From Planctomycetales bacterium (GTDB lineage: Bacteria; Planctomycetota; Planctomycetia; Isosphaerales; Isosphaeraceae), in assembly GCA_027449865.1 (NCBI GenBank), contig DAIDKV010000097.1, forward strand, positions 1-64,000: a stretch of 64,000 bases of DNA. The letters are read 5' to 3'. A program made the translations under genes and the position numbers. Under the pieces are notes generated by a model. That model saw nothing but the letters and a program-made list of their open reading frames with translations. It did not search any database and had not been told where the DNA came from. Positions 26,283-35,752 of the stretch are shown here, piece after piece. The stretch's first letter is position 1. Each line of letters begins with the position of its first letter.

Positions 26283-29120
26283 TCACCAGAGGGGGCCTGT
26301 CTGCCGCGGTCCGGACGAGGTGCCCGAGGCGCGGGCATCGGGCTGACCGAGCAGCACTTGCAGATCCTCGAGGTTCACCGGCTTGACGAGGTGGGCGTTG
26401 AAGCCGGCCTCCTGCGAGCGGCGTCGGTCTTCCTCCTTGCCATAGCCGGTCATGGCGACCAGGACAACCCGGCCAAGGGTCTCTTCCTGGCGGCACCGGC
26501 GGGCCACCTCGTAGCCGTCCATTCCGGGCAGGCCGATGTCGAGCAGGACAAGGTCGGGATGGCGCCGGCGGATCAGCTCGAGGGCTGTCGGACCGTCGTA
26601 GGCCATCTCGACGTCCTGGCCGAGAGCCCGGAGCAGGACACCGAGGCTATTGGCGTTCGACCGATTATCGTCGACAACGAGGATGCGGCGGCGAGGATAG
26701 GTTGAGAGATCGGTCGGGGCGATCAGGGCACCGTCGACGTCGGCCGGGACGCCGGCCGGATCGTCGATCGCTGGAAGGGAAACGGTGAACTCACTGCCGA
26801 GCCCCACACCGGCGCTGGCGACGGTTACCCGGCCGCCGTGCATTTCGACCAGCGAGCGAACGAGCGTGAGGCCGATTCCCAGGCCGCCGCGCGACCGCGA
26901 AAGCGTCTGGTCGGCCTGAGTGAACATGTCGAAGATGTGGGGTAAAAGCTCGGGCGCGATCCCGGTCCCGTTGTCGCGGACGCGAAGGACGACCTCACGC
27001 CCCGCACGCTCCGCCGTCAGGGTGATCCGGCCCCCCTCGTCGGTGTACTTGGCGGCGTTGTTCAGGAGGTTGGAAAGAACCTGAGCCATCCGGGCCGGGT
27101 CCACCTCCAGTGAGATCGGACGGTCGGGCAGTTCCACGGCGAGCCGGTGACCGCAATCCTCGATCAGAGGGCGGCTGGCCTCGACCGCGAGTGTGACGAC
27201 GGATTCCAGGTCGGTCGGCTCGACCTGAAGCACGACCTTGCCGCGGGTGATCCGCGAGACGTCGAGCAGGTCGTCGACCATTCGGGTCATGTGCCGAACC
27301 TGGTCCTCGATCACCTTGACCGACCAGTCGAAGTTCGGGCCGTTGAGCCCCTGAACCTTCATGATCTGCACGGCGTTGGAGATCGGTGCCAGGGGGTTGC
27401 GCAGCTCGTGGGCGAGCATCGCGAGAAACTGGTCCTTGCGCTCGTCGGCCTCCTTGAGCGCTTCTTCCATCCGTTTGCGGTCGTCGATATCCGCGACGAC
27501 CGCGCCAGCACCGAGGACGGAACCGTCGGGCGTCTCGACCGGGTAGAAGCTGCATAGCCAGTAGCGAGGTCGCCCCGGGTCGCGCGGGGTCTCGGCGCGG
27601 AACTCTCGGTTGATCAGGCGATCGCCGTGGTCGAGAACCCGGCGGAAGGCGTCGAGAATCTCGGGCGAGACGCGCGGGATCACATCGCCGAGCGGCCGGC
27701 CGAGGTGAGCCTCGACCGGCATCCCGTTGAATTCCGCGAGCGCCGGGTTGAGCCGGACATAACGAAGGTCGCGATCGAAGAAGCCGAAGCCGATCGGCGC
27801 GTTGTCCAGCAAAGTGTTGAGCAAGGCCCGCTCAGCCTCCAGCTCGCCGAGGAGCCGGGTTCGCTCGGCGACGGCTCGCTTGTACTCGGTGATGTCGCGG
27901 AGGATTCCGGTGAAGATCCGACGGTCGCCCAGCCTCGACTCGCTAACAGCCAGCTCCATCGGGAAGATGGAGCCATCCTTCCGACGACCGTGAATCTCGC
28001 GGATCGTTCCGATGATCGGCGGCTCACCTGTCCGAAGGTAGCTTGCCAGGCCGCCGTCGTACTCGTCGCTCTCGGGGCCGGGCATGAGCACCTCGAAGCC
28101 CCGCCCGACGACCATCGTACGATCGTAGCCGAAGATCCGCTCGGCGGCCGGATTCATCGACTCGACCACGCCCGCCTCGTCGAGCGTGATGATCCCGTCG
28201 ACGGCCGTGTCCACGATCGCTTCCAGGCGGACGGCTGCCTCTCGAACGGCCTCCTCGGCTCGGTTGCGCTCGGTCATGTCGCGCGCGACCTTGGTGAAGC
28301 CGCAAAGGCCGCCCGCCTCGTTGTAGATCGGGCTCATGACGCCGCTGGCAAAAAACTGGCTCCCATCCCGGCGCAGGTGCCAGCGCTCGTCGGCGGCGCG
28401 TCCGCTCGCCAGTGCGACGGCTCTCTCGCTCTCTGGAACGCCAGCGGCGCGATCCTCGGGCGTGAAGAGCACCTCGATATCCCGCCCGAGAATCTCCGAC
28501 TCGGAGTGGCCGAAGACGTGCTCGGCGCCTGGGTTCCAGCTCGCCACCCTGCCCCACGGGTCGACCGTGAAGATCGCGACGTCCTTGAGACTCTCGACCA
28601 TCCGACGCTGGTTCTCCTCGGCCTCGCGCAGCGCCTGCTCGACCTTCTTCCGCTGAGCGATCTCGTGCTCCAGCTCGCGGCGCCGTTCCTCATTGGCAAC
28701 CGCCGCTCGCCGCGACTCGGCCAGCTCGCGCTCGGTCCGAACCTGGTCCAGAACCCTCGTAACGATCGGTTCGAGGTGATTGAGAAAGTGCTCTGTCTTC
28801 GGAACGAAATCACGCACACCGGCCCGCATCGCCTCGACCAGCAGGTTGTCGTCCTGCATCCCGGTCACGAGGATCGCCGGGACATCGTGACCGGCCGACT
28901 TCACTCGACGGAAGAGTTCCAGCCCGCTCGTTCCCGGACTGAGCTTCTGGTCGAGCACGATCAGATCGATCCCACCCTCGCCAACCCGGCGCAGGCCCTC
29001 CTCGGCCGTCGCCGCCTCCGCGACCTCGTACCCGGCCCGCTCCAGCCGGATCCGCTCCAGTCGCGAGACCCCAGGGTCATCCTCCACCAGAAGGATCGTC
29101 GCCTTCATTTCTATCGTCAT
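26283..29120 (-). CDS. Hybrid histidine kinase (REC-PAS-PAS-PAS-HK-REC)
   Basis: A 945-residue cytoplasmic sensor kinase. An N-terminal receiver (D57 in LIVLDQKLSP) is followed by a coiled linker, three PAS domains (about 165-285, 290-415 and 425-550), HisKA with H571 in AHELRNPLAP, an ATPase with the N box NLLNNAAKYTDEGG and the G box GGLGIGLTLVRSLVEMHGG, and a C-terminal receiver (D861 in LVLLDIGLPGMDG). No membrane segment is seen, so input comes through the first receiver and the PAS domains. It lies in a cluster with a lone receiver and a second kinase, all on the minus strand. Confidence 0.92.
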   Translation of the reverse strand: MTIEMKATILLVEDDPGVSRLERIRLERAGYEVAEAATAEEGLRRVGEGGIDLIVLDQKLSPGTSGLELFRRVKSAGHDVPAILVTGMQDDNLLVEAMRAGVRDFVPKTEHFLNHLEPIVTRVLDQVRTERELAESRRAAVANEERRRELEHEIAQRKKVEQALREAEENQRRMVESLKDVAIFTVDPWGRVASWNPGAEHVFGHSESEILGRDIEVLFTPEDRAAGVPESERAVALASGRAADERWHLRRDGSQFFASGVMSPIYNEAGGLCGFTKVARDMTERNRAEEAVREAAVRLEAIVDTAVDGIITLDEAGVVESMNPAAERIFGYDRTMVVGRGFEVLMPGPESDEYDGGLASYLRTGEPPIIGTIREIHGRRKDGSIFPMELAVSESRLGDRRIFTGILRDITEYKRAVAERTRLLGELEAERALLNTLLDNAPIGFGFFDRDLRYVRLNPALAEFNGMPVEAHLGRPLGDVIPRVSPEILDAFRRVLDHGDRLINREFRAETPRDPGRPRYWLCSFYPVETPDGSVLGAGAVVADIDDRKRMEEALKEADERKDQFLAMLAHELRNPLAPISNAVQIMKVQGLNGPNFDWSVKVIEDQVRHMTRMVDDLLDVSRITRGKVVLQVEPTDLESVVTLAVEASRPLIEDCGHRLAVELPDRPISLEVDPARMAQVLSNLLNNAAKYTDEGGRITLTAERAGREVVLRVRDNGTGIAPELLPHIFDMFTQADQTLSRSRGGLGIGLTLVRSLVEMHGGRVTVASAGVGLGSEFTVSLPAIDDPAGVPADVDGALIAPTDLSTYPRRRILVVDDNRSNANSLGVLLRALGQDVEMAYDGPTALELIRRRHPDLVLLDIGLPGMDGYEVARRCRQEETLGRVVLVAMTGYGKEEDRRRSQEAGFNAHLVKPVNLEDLQVLLGQPDARASGTSSGPRQTGPLW

Positions 29121-29177
29121 TTGTTACTTGCCATTGGTCCTTTATCATTTGTCATTTGTTCTCGGAACCAAATGACA
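29116..29177. repeat. Short TCATTTG-type heptamer repeats with a 9-bp hairpin
   Basis: TCATTTGT occurs at 29117, 29145 and 29152, with the variant CCATTGG between, giving a heptamer-like AT-rich tract. TGTCATTTG (29150-29158) pairs perfectly with CAAATGACA (29169-29177). Base composition differs sharply from the GC-rich surroundings. It lies between a receiver gene and the hybrid kinase start, so it forms part of the kinase leader. Confidence 0.6.
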
Positions 29178-29197
29178 GATACCCAGGGACGAGGAGA

Positions 29198-29638
29198 CTA
29201 CTGAGCCGGTACCCGAACCACCTGGAGGAACAGCCCGAGCCGCTTGATGGCCTCGACGAAGCCCTGGTAGTCGACCGGCTTGGTGATGTAGACGCTACAA
29301 CCCAGTTCGTAGCAGCGCTGGATTTCGCGGGGATCGTCGGTGGTGGTCAGCATGATGACCGGGATCAGGGCGGTCTTCGGGTCGGCCTTGATCTGGCGGA
29401 GGACCTCAACACCGTCGACTCGGGGCATCTTGATGTCGAGCAGCAGAAGAACCGGCTGTTGACTGGCATTTCGGCCAGAGAATGAGCCCTCGCCGCGGAT
29501 GAAGTCGAGGGCCTCCTGTCCGTCCTTGAGACGTTCCAGGCCGTTGGCCAGTCCGGCGCGCTCGAGGTTGCGCTGGACCAGGCTGGCATGACCGTCATCG
29601 TCCTCGGCGAGGACGATCAGGAGGGGCTCGGTGGGCAT
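29198..29638 (-). CDS. Single-domain response regulator
   Basis: A 146-residue receiver without an output domain, of the Rcp1/CheY-like group. AEDDDGHASL carries the acidic pocket, D68 in LLLLDIKMPRVDG is the phosphorylation site, TTTDD gives the conserved Thr and ITKPVD the Lys. It is probably a phosphotransfer partner of one of the flanking kinases. It stands 60 bases downstream of the CHASE3-like kinase gene and 77 bases upstream of the hybrid kinase gene, all in one direction. Confidence 0.9.
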   Translation of the reverse strand: MPTEPLLIVLAEDDDGHASLVQRNLERAGLANGLERLKDGQEALDFIRGEGSFSGRNASQQPVLLLLDIKMPRVDGVEVLRQIKADPKTALIPVIMLTTTDDPREIQRCYELGCSVYITKPVDYQGFVEAIKRLGLFLQVVRVPAQ

Positions 29639-29698
29639 GGGTCGCGGTCTCCTCGTTACCGTGCGATGCGATGCGGGACCGATTGATCGGACCCGGGC

Positions 29699-31282
29699 TC
29701 AGTGCCGGCTGAAGGCTGCACCGTCGGAGGGTGGACCAACGGCGGCGAGAACTGGGGACGGAGAGTGCCGTGGAGCGTCAGGCAGTGCCACAAAGAACGT
29801 AGTTCCCGTTCCCGAGGCCGACTCCAGCCAGATTCGCCCGCCGTGCCGTTCAACCATTCTCCGAACCAGGGCCAGGCCGATCCCCTCGCCCTGTGCCACC
29901 CCGGCGTGAAGCCGGCTGAACGCCGTGAACATCCTGGGGTGATACGCCTCCGGAATCCCCAGGCCGTTGTCGCGGACCTGGTAGATTCGGAGACCAGGAG
30001 GGAGGCCGTTGCCGTCAGGACCTCGGCCGTCGACCTCGATCTTACCAGGGCGGGCTGGGTCCAGGTATTGCACGGCGTTGGCGATCAGGTTGGCGAAGAT
30101 TTGCTCGACCGCCGTGGGGTCGCCCCAGGCCGGCGGTAACTCGCCGATGGCCACCTCCACCTTGGCCTCGACGATCGAATCGTGGAGCGCGTCGACAATC
30201 TTGGCGACGGTCGCCGCGACGTCCACCTCTTGCCACTGATACTCGACCCGACCGGCGCGGGAGAGGCGCAGCAGCGCATCGATGATTCGAGCCAGTCGGC
30301 CGACCGCTGCCTGAATGAACCGAATCGACTCCTCGATGTCGCGGTCCATCAACTGCATCCCTCGTCGGCGCACAGCCTCGGGGACATCGTCGCGGCGGAA
30401 AAGCTCGCGGAGTTCGGAGCACGAGAGGCTCAACTCCTCGCTGAAGCCTTGCAGGTTCACCAGCGGCGACCGCAGGTCGTGCGAGACGCTGTAGACGAAC
30501 ATCTCGTTCTCCTGCTTCTGCTGGCCGAGATTGTCGGCCATCTCGTGAAACGCTCGATCGACCTCGGTAATCTCGTCGTGCCCCGAGAGCGGCGCGTTCA
30601 GCGGCTTCCCCTCGGCGAACCGCCTTGCGTTGTCGCGCAGGACGCCCAGCCGCTGAATGATCCCCTGTAGAAACAGAACGGCGAGAATGACCGTTGAGCC
30701 GACGATCACGGCTCCGCCGAAGAAGAGGGTCCGTCCCTGACGGTCCGCGCTGAGGCGCAGTCCCTCCATCCGTCGGCGGTCGAGGTCTTCCTCAACGCCT
30801 CGGATTGCGTCGATGGTCGTCCGGATCGCGTTGAGTTGCTCAGCGCCCGGGCCGAGCCCAGCGATCGCGCGCTCTCGGTCGCCCGCGTGGGCCATCCGGT
30901 CTTCCTCAGCGGCCCAGCGCAGGAATCCATCGACCTGGCCGGAGAGCTCAGTTATCTTCGGCGACTGCTCTCGGTTGTCGGAGACCAGCTCGCGAAGGTC
31001 GGCCACCTGCGACGGGATCCGCTTCAGGGCAGCCTCCGTTCTCCTCGACAATGTCCCTGAGACCGAGAATACCAGCCCCCGCGTTCCGGCATAGGCCTCG
31101 ACCAGGCCCCGGTGAAGCTCCTCGACCTTGGCGATGACGTCCTTGGTGTGGACGACTCGCTCCTGGGCGCGCACCTGGTCGGTCTGGGCCTTGACGAGCA
31201 CAGCCAGAAAGACCGCCTGGATCAGAAGCGGGACCGCGATGAGCGTCATCCCCTTCTTGAAGATGGTGAACTGAGTATTCAT
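29699..31282 (-). CDS. CHASE3-type membrane histidine kinase
   Basis: A 527-residue sensor. Transmembrane segments near 14-32 and 188-210 enclose an extracytoplasmic helical domain of CHASE3 type (VIAKVEELHRGLVEAYAGTRG, then VDGFLRWAAEEDRM). A HAMP-like stretch, HisKA with H268 in SVSHDLRSPLVNLQGF, an N box NLIANAVQYLDP and a G box GEGIGLALVRRMVERHGG follow. This is the phytochrome-like kinase family that commonly pairs with single receivers of the type encoded next to it. The signal is unknown. Confidence 0.9.
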   Translation of the reverse strand: MNTQFTIFKKGMTLIAVPLLIQAVFLAVLVKAQTDQVRAQERVVHTKDVIAKVEELHRGLVEAYAGTRGLVFSVSGTLSRRTEAALKRIPSQVADLRELVSDNREQSPKITELSGQVDGFLRWAAEEDRMAHAGDRERAIAGLGPGAEQLNAIRTTIDAIRGVEEDLDRRRMEGLRLSADRQGRTLFFGGAVIVGSTVILAVLFLQGIIQRLGVLRDNARRFAEGKPLNAPLSGHDEITEVDRAFHEMADNLGQQKQENEMFVYSVSHDLRSPLVNLQGFSEELSLSCSELRELFRRDDVPEAVRRRGMQLMDRDIEESIRFIQAAVGRLARIIDALLRLSRAGRVEYQWQEVDVAATVAKIVDALHDSIVEAKVEVAIGELPPAWGDPTAVEQIFANLIANAVQYLDPARPGKIEVDGRGPDGNGLPPGLRIYQVRDNGLGIPEAYHPRMFTAFSRLHAGVAQGEGIGLALVRRMVERHGGRIWLESASGTGTTFFVALPDAPRHSPSPVLAAVGPPSDGAAFSRH

Positions 31283-31316
31283 GGACTCTCGGGGTTGGAG
31301 CCAGTTCGGGGGCCCT

Positions 31317-33341
31317 CTACTTCAGGATATCGGATCCGGCGGCCACATGGAGATCGAGGCCGGCCCGGCGTTCCTCCGGCGCCGGAAGATCGTCCTGATC
31401 GGCGGCGGCCTGTGCCAGAACCGGGACGAGGCTGGCGAGCTGCTGCCGGGTCTCGATCAGGGTCCGGCCAACGAGATCCGCTCCGGCTCCACGGAGCCGC
31501 TCGACCAAGGGGTCGACCGGGACAGGCGTCGGCTCGTCGGCCGTCGCCTGGCGGAGCGCGGTGGCTTCGGGGCCCTCGCCCGGCGGCCGGGCCGCGGTGA
31601 TGTCGCGCGCTTCCCATCGGCCGACCAGAATCTTCAGCTCGGGGAACCGGGCCCGGAGCCGCTTGCAGAGGTATCGGGTGTGGGCCAGACCGCCGGGGGG
31701 CACGGTCGCAATGCAAACCGCCACCGGACGTGAGCCGGCTACCCGATCGAGAAGCTCGCTGGTGAGCGTCCTGGGGTCGATTCGCTCGACCTCCCACCGC
31801 GAGGGATCCAGAACCCTCGGCAGCATCTCGACCGCCGCATCGTCTTCCTCATCGTGCGCCGGACATACGAAGATCGGAATCCTCGGAACGTCCACCGCTT
31901 CGGAATTCGCCGTCTCCTCCGCGTCGCCATGGCCCGCTCCAACGGATGCCGGTGCGATCCGCCCCTCGCCAATGTCCTCGACAATCTCTCGGATCGCCTG
32001 AAGCGCGTAACCCTCGTCCTCGGCCGTGATGTCGCCGCTGGCCCGGTTGCGCTTGATCGCCGCCAGCGCCGGCAGAAGCATCACGTCGTAAATCTGCTCG
32101 GGATCTTCCAGCTCGCCCATTTTCTCGATGACCAACCCCTCAGCCTCGTCCTGATCGCGAGCGAGAAGCCGCTGATAGAAGCTGATGGCCGTGTCGAGGG
32201 CCGGCTCGTCGCCCAGCAGGACCGAAAGGAACTCCAGCCGGGGAATGTAGCGCCCCAGGACCACCAGACAGACCGTCAGCGGGCTGGAGAGGACCAGTCC
32301 GATCGGGCCCCAGAGGAACGCCCAGAACGCCGCCGAGACCAGCATCGCGATTTCGGAGACTCCCATGCTATGGCCGTAGAGCCGGGGCTCGATGATGTTG
32401 GAGATCACCAGTTCCAGCGTCAGGAAGAGCCCTGCGACCGCGAGCGTGGCACCCCATCCCTCGGACATCGCCAGGCTCAACGAGATCGGGAATGTGGCCG
32501 CCAGATACGGACCAATGTACGGCAGGTAGCGAAGCATCGCGCCCAGGAATCCCCAGAGCAGCGCATAGCGGATGCCGATGGCCAGCAATCCCAGGCCGAA
32601 GAGAACCCCAAAGCTGGCATTGACGATCGCCTGCATCAGCAAGAACCGGCTGACTCGATGCGCCGCCTCGTCGACGAACTTGGTCGCCGCGACGATTTTC
32701 CCCTGCCCAGCCAGACGGATGATCCGGTTTCGCAGCTCCTCGCGCTTCAGCAGCATGAAGACAACCAGGATGATCGCCAGGGCGAGTTCACCGAGGTACT
32801 CGAGCATCGGACTGAGAAACGCGCTGAGCCGAGAAAGCCAGGCGGCCCGCTGAGGCTCGACCACGACCGCCGTCGGCGGGCTCGACAGCGCCTCGCTAAC
32901 CGCAGAGGCGCCGTCCTGGTGCCTGGAATCGCCGTCGGGCCCCGGCTCCTCCTGGGTGACATCCCGGATGAAGTTCTGGAGCCGTCCGGAACCCCCGGTC
33001 ACCTGCTTGATGGTCCGGACCTTCTCACGGACCCGGTCGCGGTAGTTGGGAAGCTCGCCGAGCAGGCTTCCAATTTGCTGGGTAACGACCCACCCGATTC
33101 CCCCGAGTAAAGCCGCTGAAAAGACCACCGCCACAATCACCGACGGCGTCCTGGGCATTCCAAGCTGGCGGAGCCGCCCGACCATCGGGCTGAGCAGGAA
33201 CGTCAGAAACCCAGCCAGGGCCACCGGGATAAAGACCGACTGGGCCCAGTACAGCGTCCCGATCACCACAACACCGACCACCGTCCCGGTCAGTGTCACG
33301 ATCGCCCGCTGCCAGCCCGCACCTATTGTTGGCTTGCTCAT
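31317..33341 (-). CDS. AI-2E family transporter with long C-terminal extension
   Basis: A 674-residue membrane protein. Residues 1-370 have the AI-2E/PerM pattern: paired N-terminal helices, a long soluble loop after VVTQQIGSLLGELPNYRDRV, then the helix set LVVFMLLKREELRNRIIRL, MQAIVNASFGVLFGLGLLAIG, LLWGFLGAMLRYLPYIGPYL. The remaining 300 residues are cytoplasmic and include PIFVCPAHDEEDDAAVEMLPR and VAVCIATVPPGGLAHTRYLCKRLR, which resemble a B12-binding or receiver-like Rossmann fold. The ATG at 33341 with GAGGGG upstream is chosen over the longer non-membrane frame. The substrate is unknown; Na/H antiport or AI-2 export are family options. Confidence 0.82.
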   Translation of the reverse strand: MSKPTIGAGWQRAIVTLTGTVVGVVVIGTLYWAQSVFIPVALAGFLTFLLSPMVGRLRQLGMPRTPSVIVAVVFSAALLGGIGWVVTQQIGSLLGELPNYRDRVREKVRTIKQVTGGSGRLQNFIRDVTQEEPGPDGDSRHQDGASAVSEALSSPPTAVVVEPQRAAWLSRLSAFLSPMLEYLGELALAIILVVFMLLKREELRNRIIRLAGQGKIVAATKFVDEAAHRVSRFLLMQAIVNASFGVLFGLGLLAIGIRYALLWGFLGAMLRYLPYIGPYLAATFPISLSLAMSEGWGATLAVAGLFLTLELVISNIIEPRLYGHSMGVSEIAMLVSAAFWAFLWGPIGLVLSSPLTVCLVVLGRYIPRLEFLSVLLGDEPALDTAISFYQRLLARDQDEAEGLVIEKMGELEDPEQIYDVMLLPALAAIKRNRASGDITAEDEGYALQAIREIVEDIGEGRIAPASVGAGHGDAEETANSEAVDVPRIPIFVCPAHDEEDDAAVEMLPRVLDPSRWEVERIDPRTLTSELLDRVAGSRPVAVCIATVPPGGLAHTRYLCKRLRARFPELKILVGRWEARDITAARPPGEGPEATALRQATADEPTPVPVDPLVERLRGAGADLVGRTLIETRQQLASLVPVLAQAAADQDDLPAPEERRAGLDLHVAAGSDILK

Positions 33342-33516
33342 AAATTCCCCTCGGCCCTCATCCGTCGCCCGCCTCTTGCCGGTGAGCCCGGGCCGCGAGA
33401 GGGGGAATCCATCGGTCAAGCAATCGCCAGGCCAAAACCATCGGCGCGGGAATTGCAGCGGGTTCGGGGGCGACCCGTCGACGGAGCTGTCGGTACGCGC
33501 GCATCGAGAGCTTCGG

Positions 33517-33546
33517 TTGTGGGGCGGGTCGCGTCGCCTGTATAGT
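33517..33546 (+). promoter_or_regulatory. Candidate promoter of the NtrC-like regulator gene
   Basis: TTGTGG (33517-33522) and TATAGT (33541-33546) are 18 bases apart, about 50 bases before the GTG start. The -10 is a good match in an otherwise GC-rich region; the -35 is weak. Confidence 0.4.
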
Positions 33547-33595
33547 GAGTTAGATCGAGCCCCCGGGTGGGTCCCTTCCCAGAGGAGTATGGCCT

Positions 33596-35080
33596 GTGAG
33601 CGGCAACCAGACGACGACGACGGGTCCCGAGGTCGCTCCCCCGGAAGCCCCACCGGCTGAGGCCGAGGCGGCCGGGACGACCACCCGGCGCCGCGTCCTG
33701 ATCGTCGAGGACAACGAGACGGCGCGCAAGCAGATCCAGGTCTTCCTCGAAATCGAGCCCGGCCTGGCCGTCGACACGGCCGCCAATGGGTCCGAGGCAT
33801 TGAAGGCCCTCGACGAAAAGCCCTACAGCGTGATCGTCACCGACCTGAAAATGCCTCGGGTCGACGGGCTTCAACTCCTCGAAGAGGTCCAGAAACGCCG
33901 GCTTCCGGCCGACGTCATCATCACCACCGGCTTCGGCACGGTTGAGCAGGCCGTCCAGGCGATGCGGCTCGGCGCCGTCGACTTTCTTACGAAGCCGATT
34001 AACCTCGAGCACCTCAAGCTGGTGATCCACCGGGCCCTCCGCGAGCGCGCCTTGCAGGACGAGGTTGCCGCCCTCCGCGAAAAGCTCCACGAGCTCTATG
34101 CCTTCCACACCATCCTCAGCAAAAGCCCGAGGATGCACGGCGTCTTCGAACTGATCAGCCACGTCGCCCCGACCATCAGCACCGTTCTGATCTTCGGCGA
34201 GACCGGAACCGGCAAGGAACTGGTGGCGCGCGCCGTTCACGAAGCCTCGCCTCGCAAGGGAAACCCGTTCGTCGCCGTCAACTGTGCCGCGCTCCCGGAG
34301 TCGCTCCTGGAATCGGAACTTTTCGGCCACGAGAAGGGCGCGTTCACCAGCGCCGTCGGCCAGCGCAAGGGACGGTTCGAACTGGCCCACGGCGGGACCA
34401 TCTTCCTCGACGAGATCGGCGAGATCCCGCTAGCGATGCAGGCCAAGCTGCTCCGCGTCTTGCAGGAGCGCCGGTTCGAACGCGTCGGCGGGACGCAGAC
34501 CGTCGAGGCCGATGTTCGCGTGATCGCCGCGACCAACCGCGACCTCCTCAAACTCGCGAAGGACGGCAAGTTTCGCGAGGACCTGTATTACCGGCTGAAC
34601 GTCGTGAAGATCGACCTTCCTCCGCTGCACGAGCGGCAGGAAGATATTCCTCTTCTGGCGATGCACTTCGCTCAGAAATTCAGCCGCCCCGGCGCCTTGC
34701 CAAAGGCGATCTCGCCCGAGGCGATGGAGTTGCTCCTCCAGCACCGATGGCCCGGGAACATCCGCGAGCTAGAAAACGCGATCGAGCGCGCCACGGTCAC
34801 CTCGCGCGACGAGATGATCCGGCCCGAGAATCTTCCCGCCGAGATTCTCAAGCCAAACCGGCCCAAGCCCCAGCTTCCGGTCGACCTCTCACGACCGTTG
34901 ACCGACCAGCTTAACGAGCTGACCGCCGCCTTCGAGGAGCGCTACCTCCGCCGCGCCCTAAAACGCACTCGGGGCCACATCGGTCGGACAGCCCGGCTCA
35001 CCGGCCTCTCTCGACGGACCATCACCGACAAGATCGCCCTCTACCAGATCGACAAGACCGAATTCAAAAAGGAGGATTGA
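33596..35080 (+). CDS. NtrC-family response regulator with GAFTSA loop
   Basis: A 494-residue regulator. The receiver has [10 protein letters not shown] and D83 in [13 protein letters not shown]. The AAA+ domain has Walker A GETGTGKE near 200-207, the L1 loop motif GAFTSA at 248-253, Walker B FLDEIGE and the arginine-rich second region (ENAIERATV). A Fis-type helix-turn-helix ([21 protein letters not shown]) ends it. It should remodel sigma-54 RNA polymerase, though the canonical loop is GAFTGA. The GTG start at 33596 follows GAGGAG; the first 30 residues are a Thr/Pro/Ala-rich extension. It is encoded opposite the kinase cluster, a possible partner. Confidence 0.92.
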   Translation: MSGNQTTTTGPEVAPPEAPPAEAEAAGTTTRRRVLIVEDNETARKQIQVFLEIEPGLAVDTAANGSEALKALDEKPYSVIVTDLKMPRVDGLQLLEEVQKRRLPADVIITTGFGTVEQAVQAMRLGAVDFLTKPINLEHLKLVIHRALRERALQDEVAALREKLHELYAFHTILSKSPRMHGVFELISHVAPTISTVLIFGETGTGKELVARAVHEASPRKGNPFVAVNCAALPESLLESELFGHEKGAFTSAVGQRKGRFELAHGGTIFLDEIGEIPLAMQAKLLRVLQERRFERVGGTQTVEADVRVIAATNRDLLKLAKDGKFREDLYYRLNVVKIDLPPLHERQEDIPLLAMHFAQKFSRPGALPKAISPEAMELLLQHRWPGNIRELENAIERATVTSRDEMIRPENLPAEILKPNRPKPQLPVDLSRPLTDQLNELTAAFEERYLRRALKRTRGHIGRTARLTGLSRRTITDKIALYQIDKTEFKKED

Positions 35081-35161
35081 CGGCCGGCTACCGTCCCCCT
35101 ACGATCGCCCCGCTAGACCGCGAAATCACGCACGACGTCGGCAAATTCGTAGGTGCGACTC

Positions 35162-35752
35162 ATGCTCGATCGGATCGTCCGCGGCTGGGTCCACGGTGGC
35201 TTTCTTGCTGGTCTGCTGATCCTGACCATGATGCCGCTTCTCGGAGGCTCGTGGACACCCGCGCTGGCGTCCACGTTCCTCTGCCTGCCGATCTACATGA
35301 TCCACCAGTTTGAGGAGCATGACGACGATCGGTTCCGGCGCTACGCGAATGAATTCATCGGCGGCGGCCGCGAAGTTCTTTCGCCATGGGCCGTGTTCCT
35401 CATCAACATCCCGGGAGTCTGGGGGGTGATCGCGGCCTCCACATGGCTAGGGGCCAGGATCAACGTCGGACTCGGGCTGATCGCGGCCTATCTCGTGCTC
35501 GTGAACGCCGTCTCGCACATCGGTTCCTGGATCGTCCTCCGCCGATACAATCCGGGGGTCATCACCGCGGCGGTCCTCTTCCTACCGATGGGAAGCTACA
35601 CCATCTGGGCGATCGACCGGGAGGGTGGCGGCACAGCCGCGATGCACGCGATCGGCCTGGGATCCGCGCTGGCCATTCACGCGGCGATCATCGGGTATGT
35701 CGCGTCGAACCGCGGGCGAGCCCGGGAGATCGCCGATATCAGACCGAGTTGA
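35162..35752 (+). CDS. HXXEE-domain membrane protein
   Basis: A 196-residue membrane protein with about five hydrophobic segments. The family signature HQFEEH follows PIYMI, and NAVSHIGSWIVLRRYNPGV is the second conserved block. The HXXEE family has no established activity; the His/Glu set suggests metal or lipid chemistry in the membrane. The ATG at 35162 fits the first helix. Its 3' end overlaps the convergent radical-SAM gene by 14 bases. Confidence 0.8.
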   Translation: MLDRIVRGWVHGGFLAGLLILTMMPLLGGSWTPALASTFLCLPIYMIHQFEEHDDDRFRRYANEFIGGGREVLSPWAVFLINIPGVWGVIAASTWLGARINVGLGLIAAYLVLVNAVSHIGSWIVLRRYNPGVITAAVLFLPMGSYTIWAIDREGGGTAAMHAIGLGSALAIHAAIIGYVASNRGRAREIADIRPS

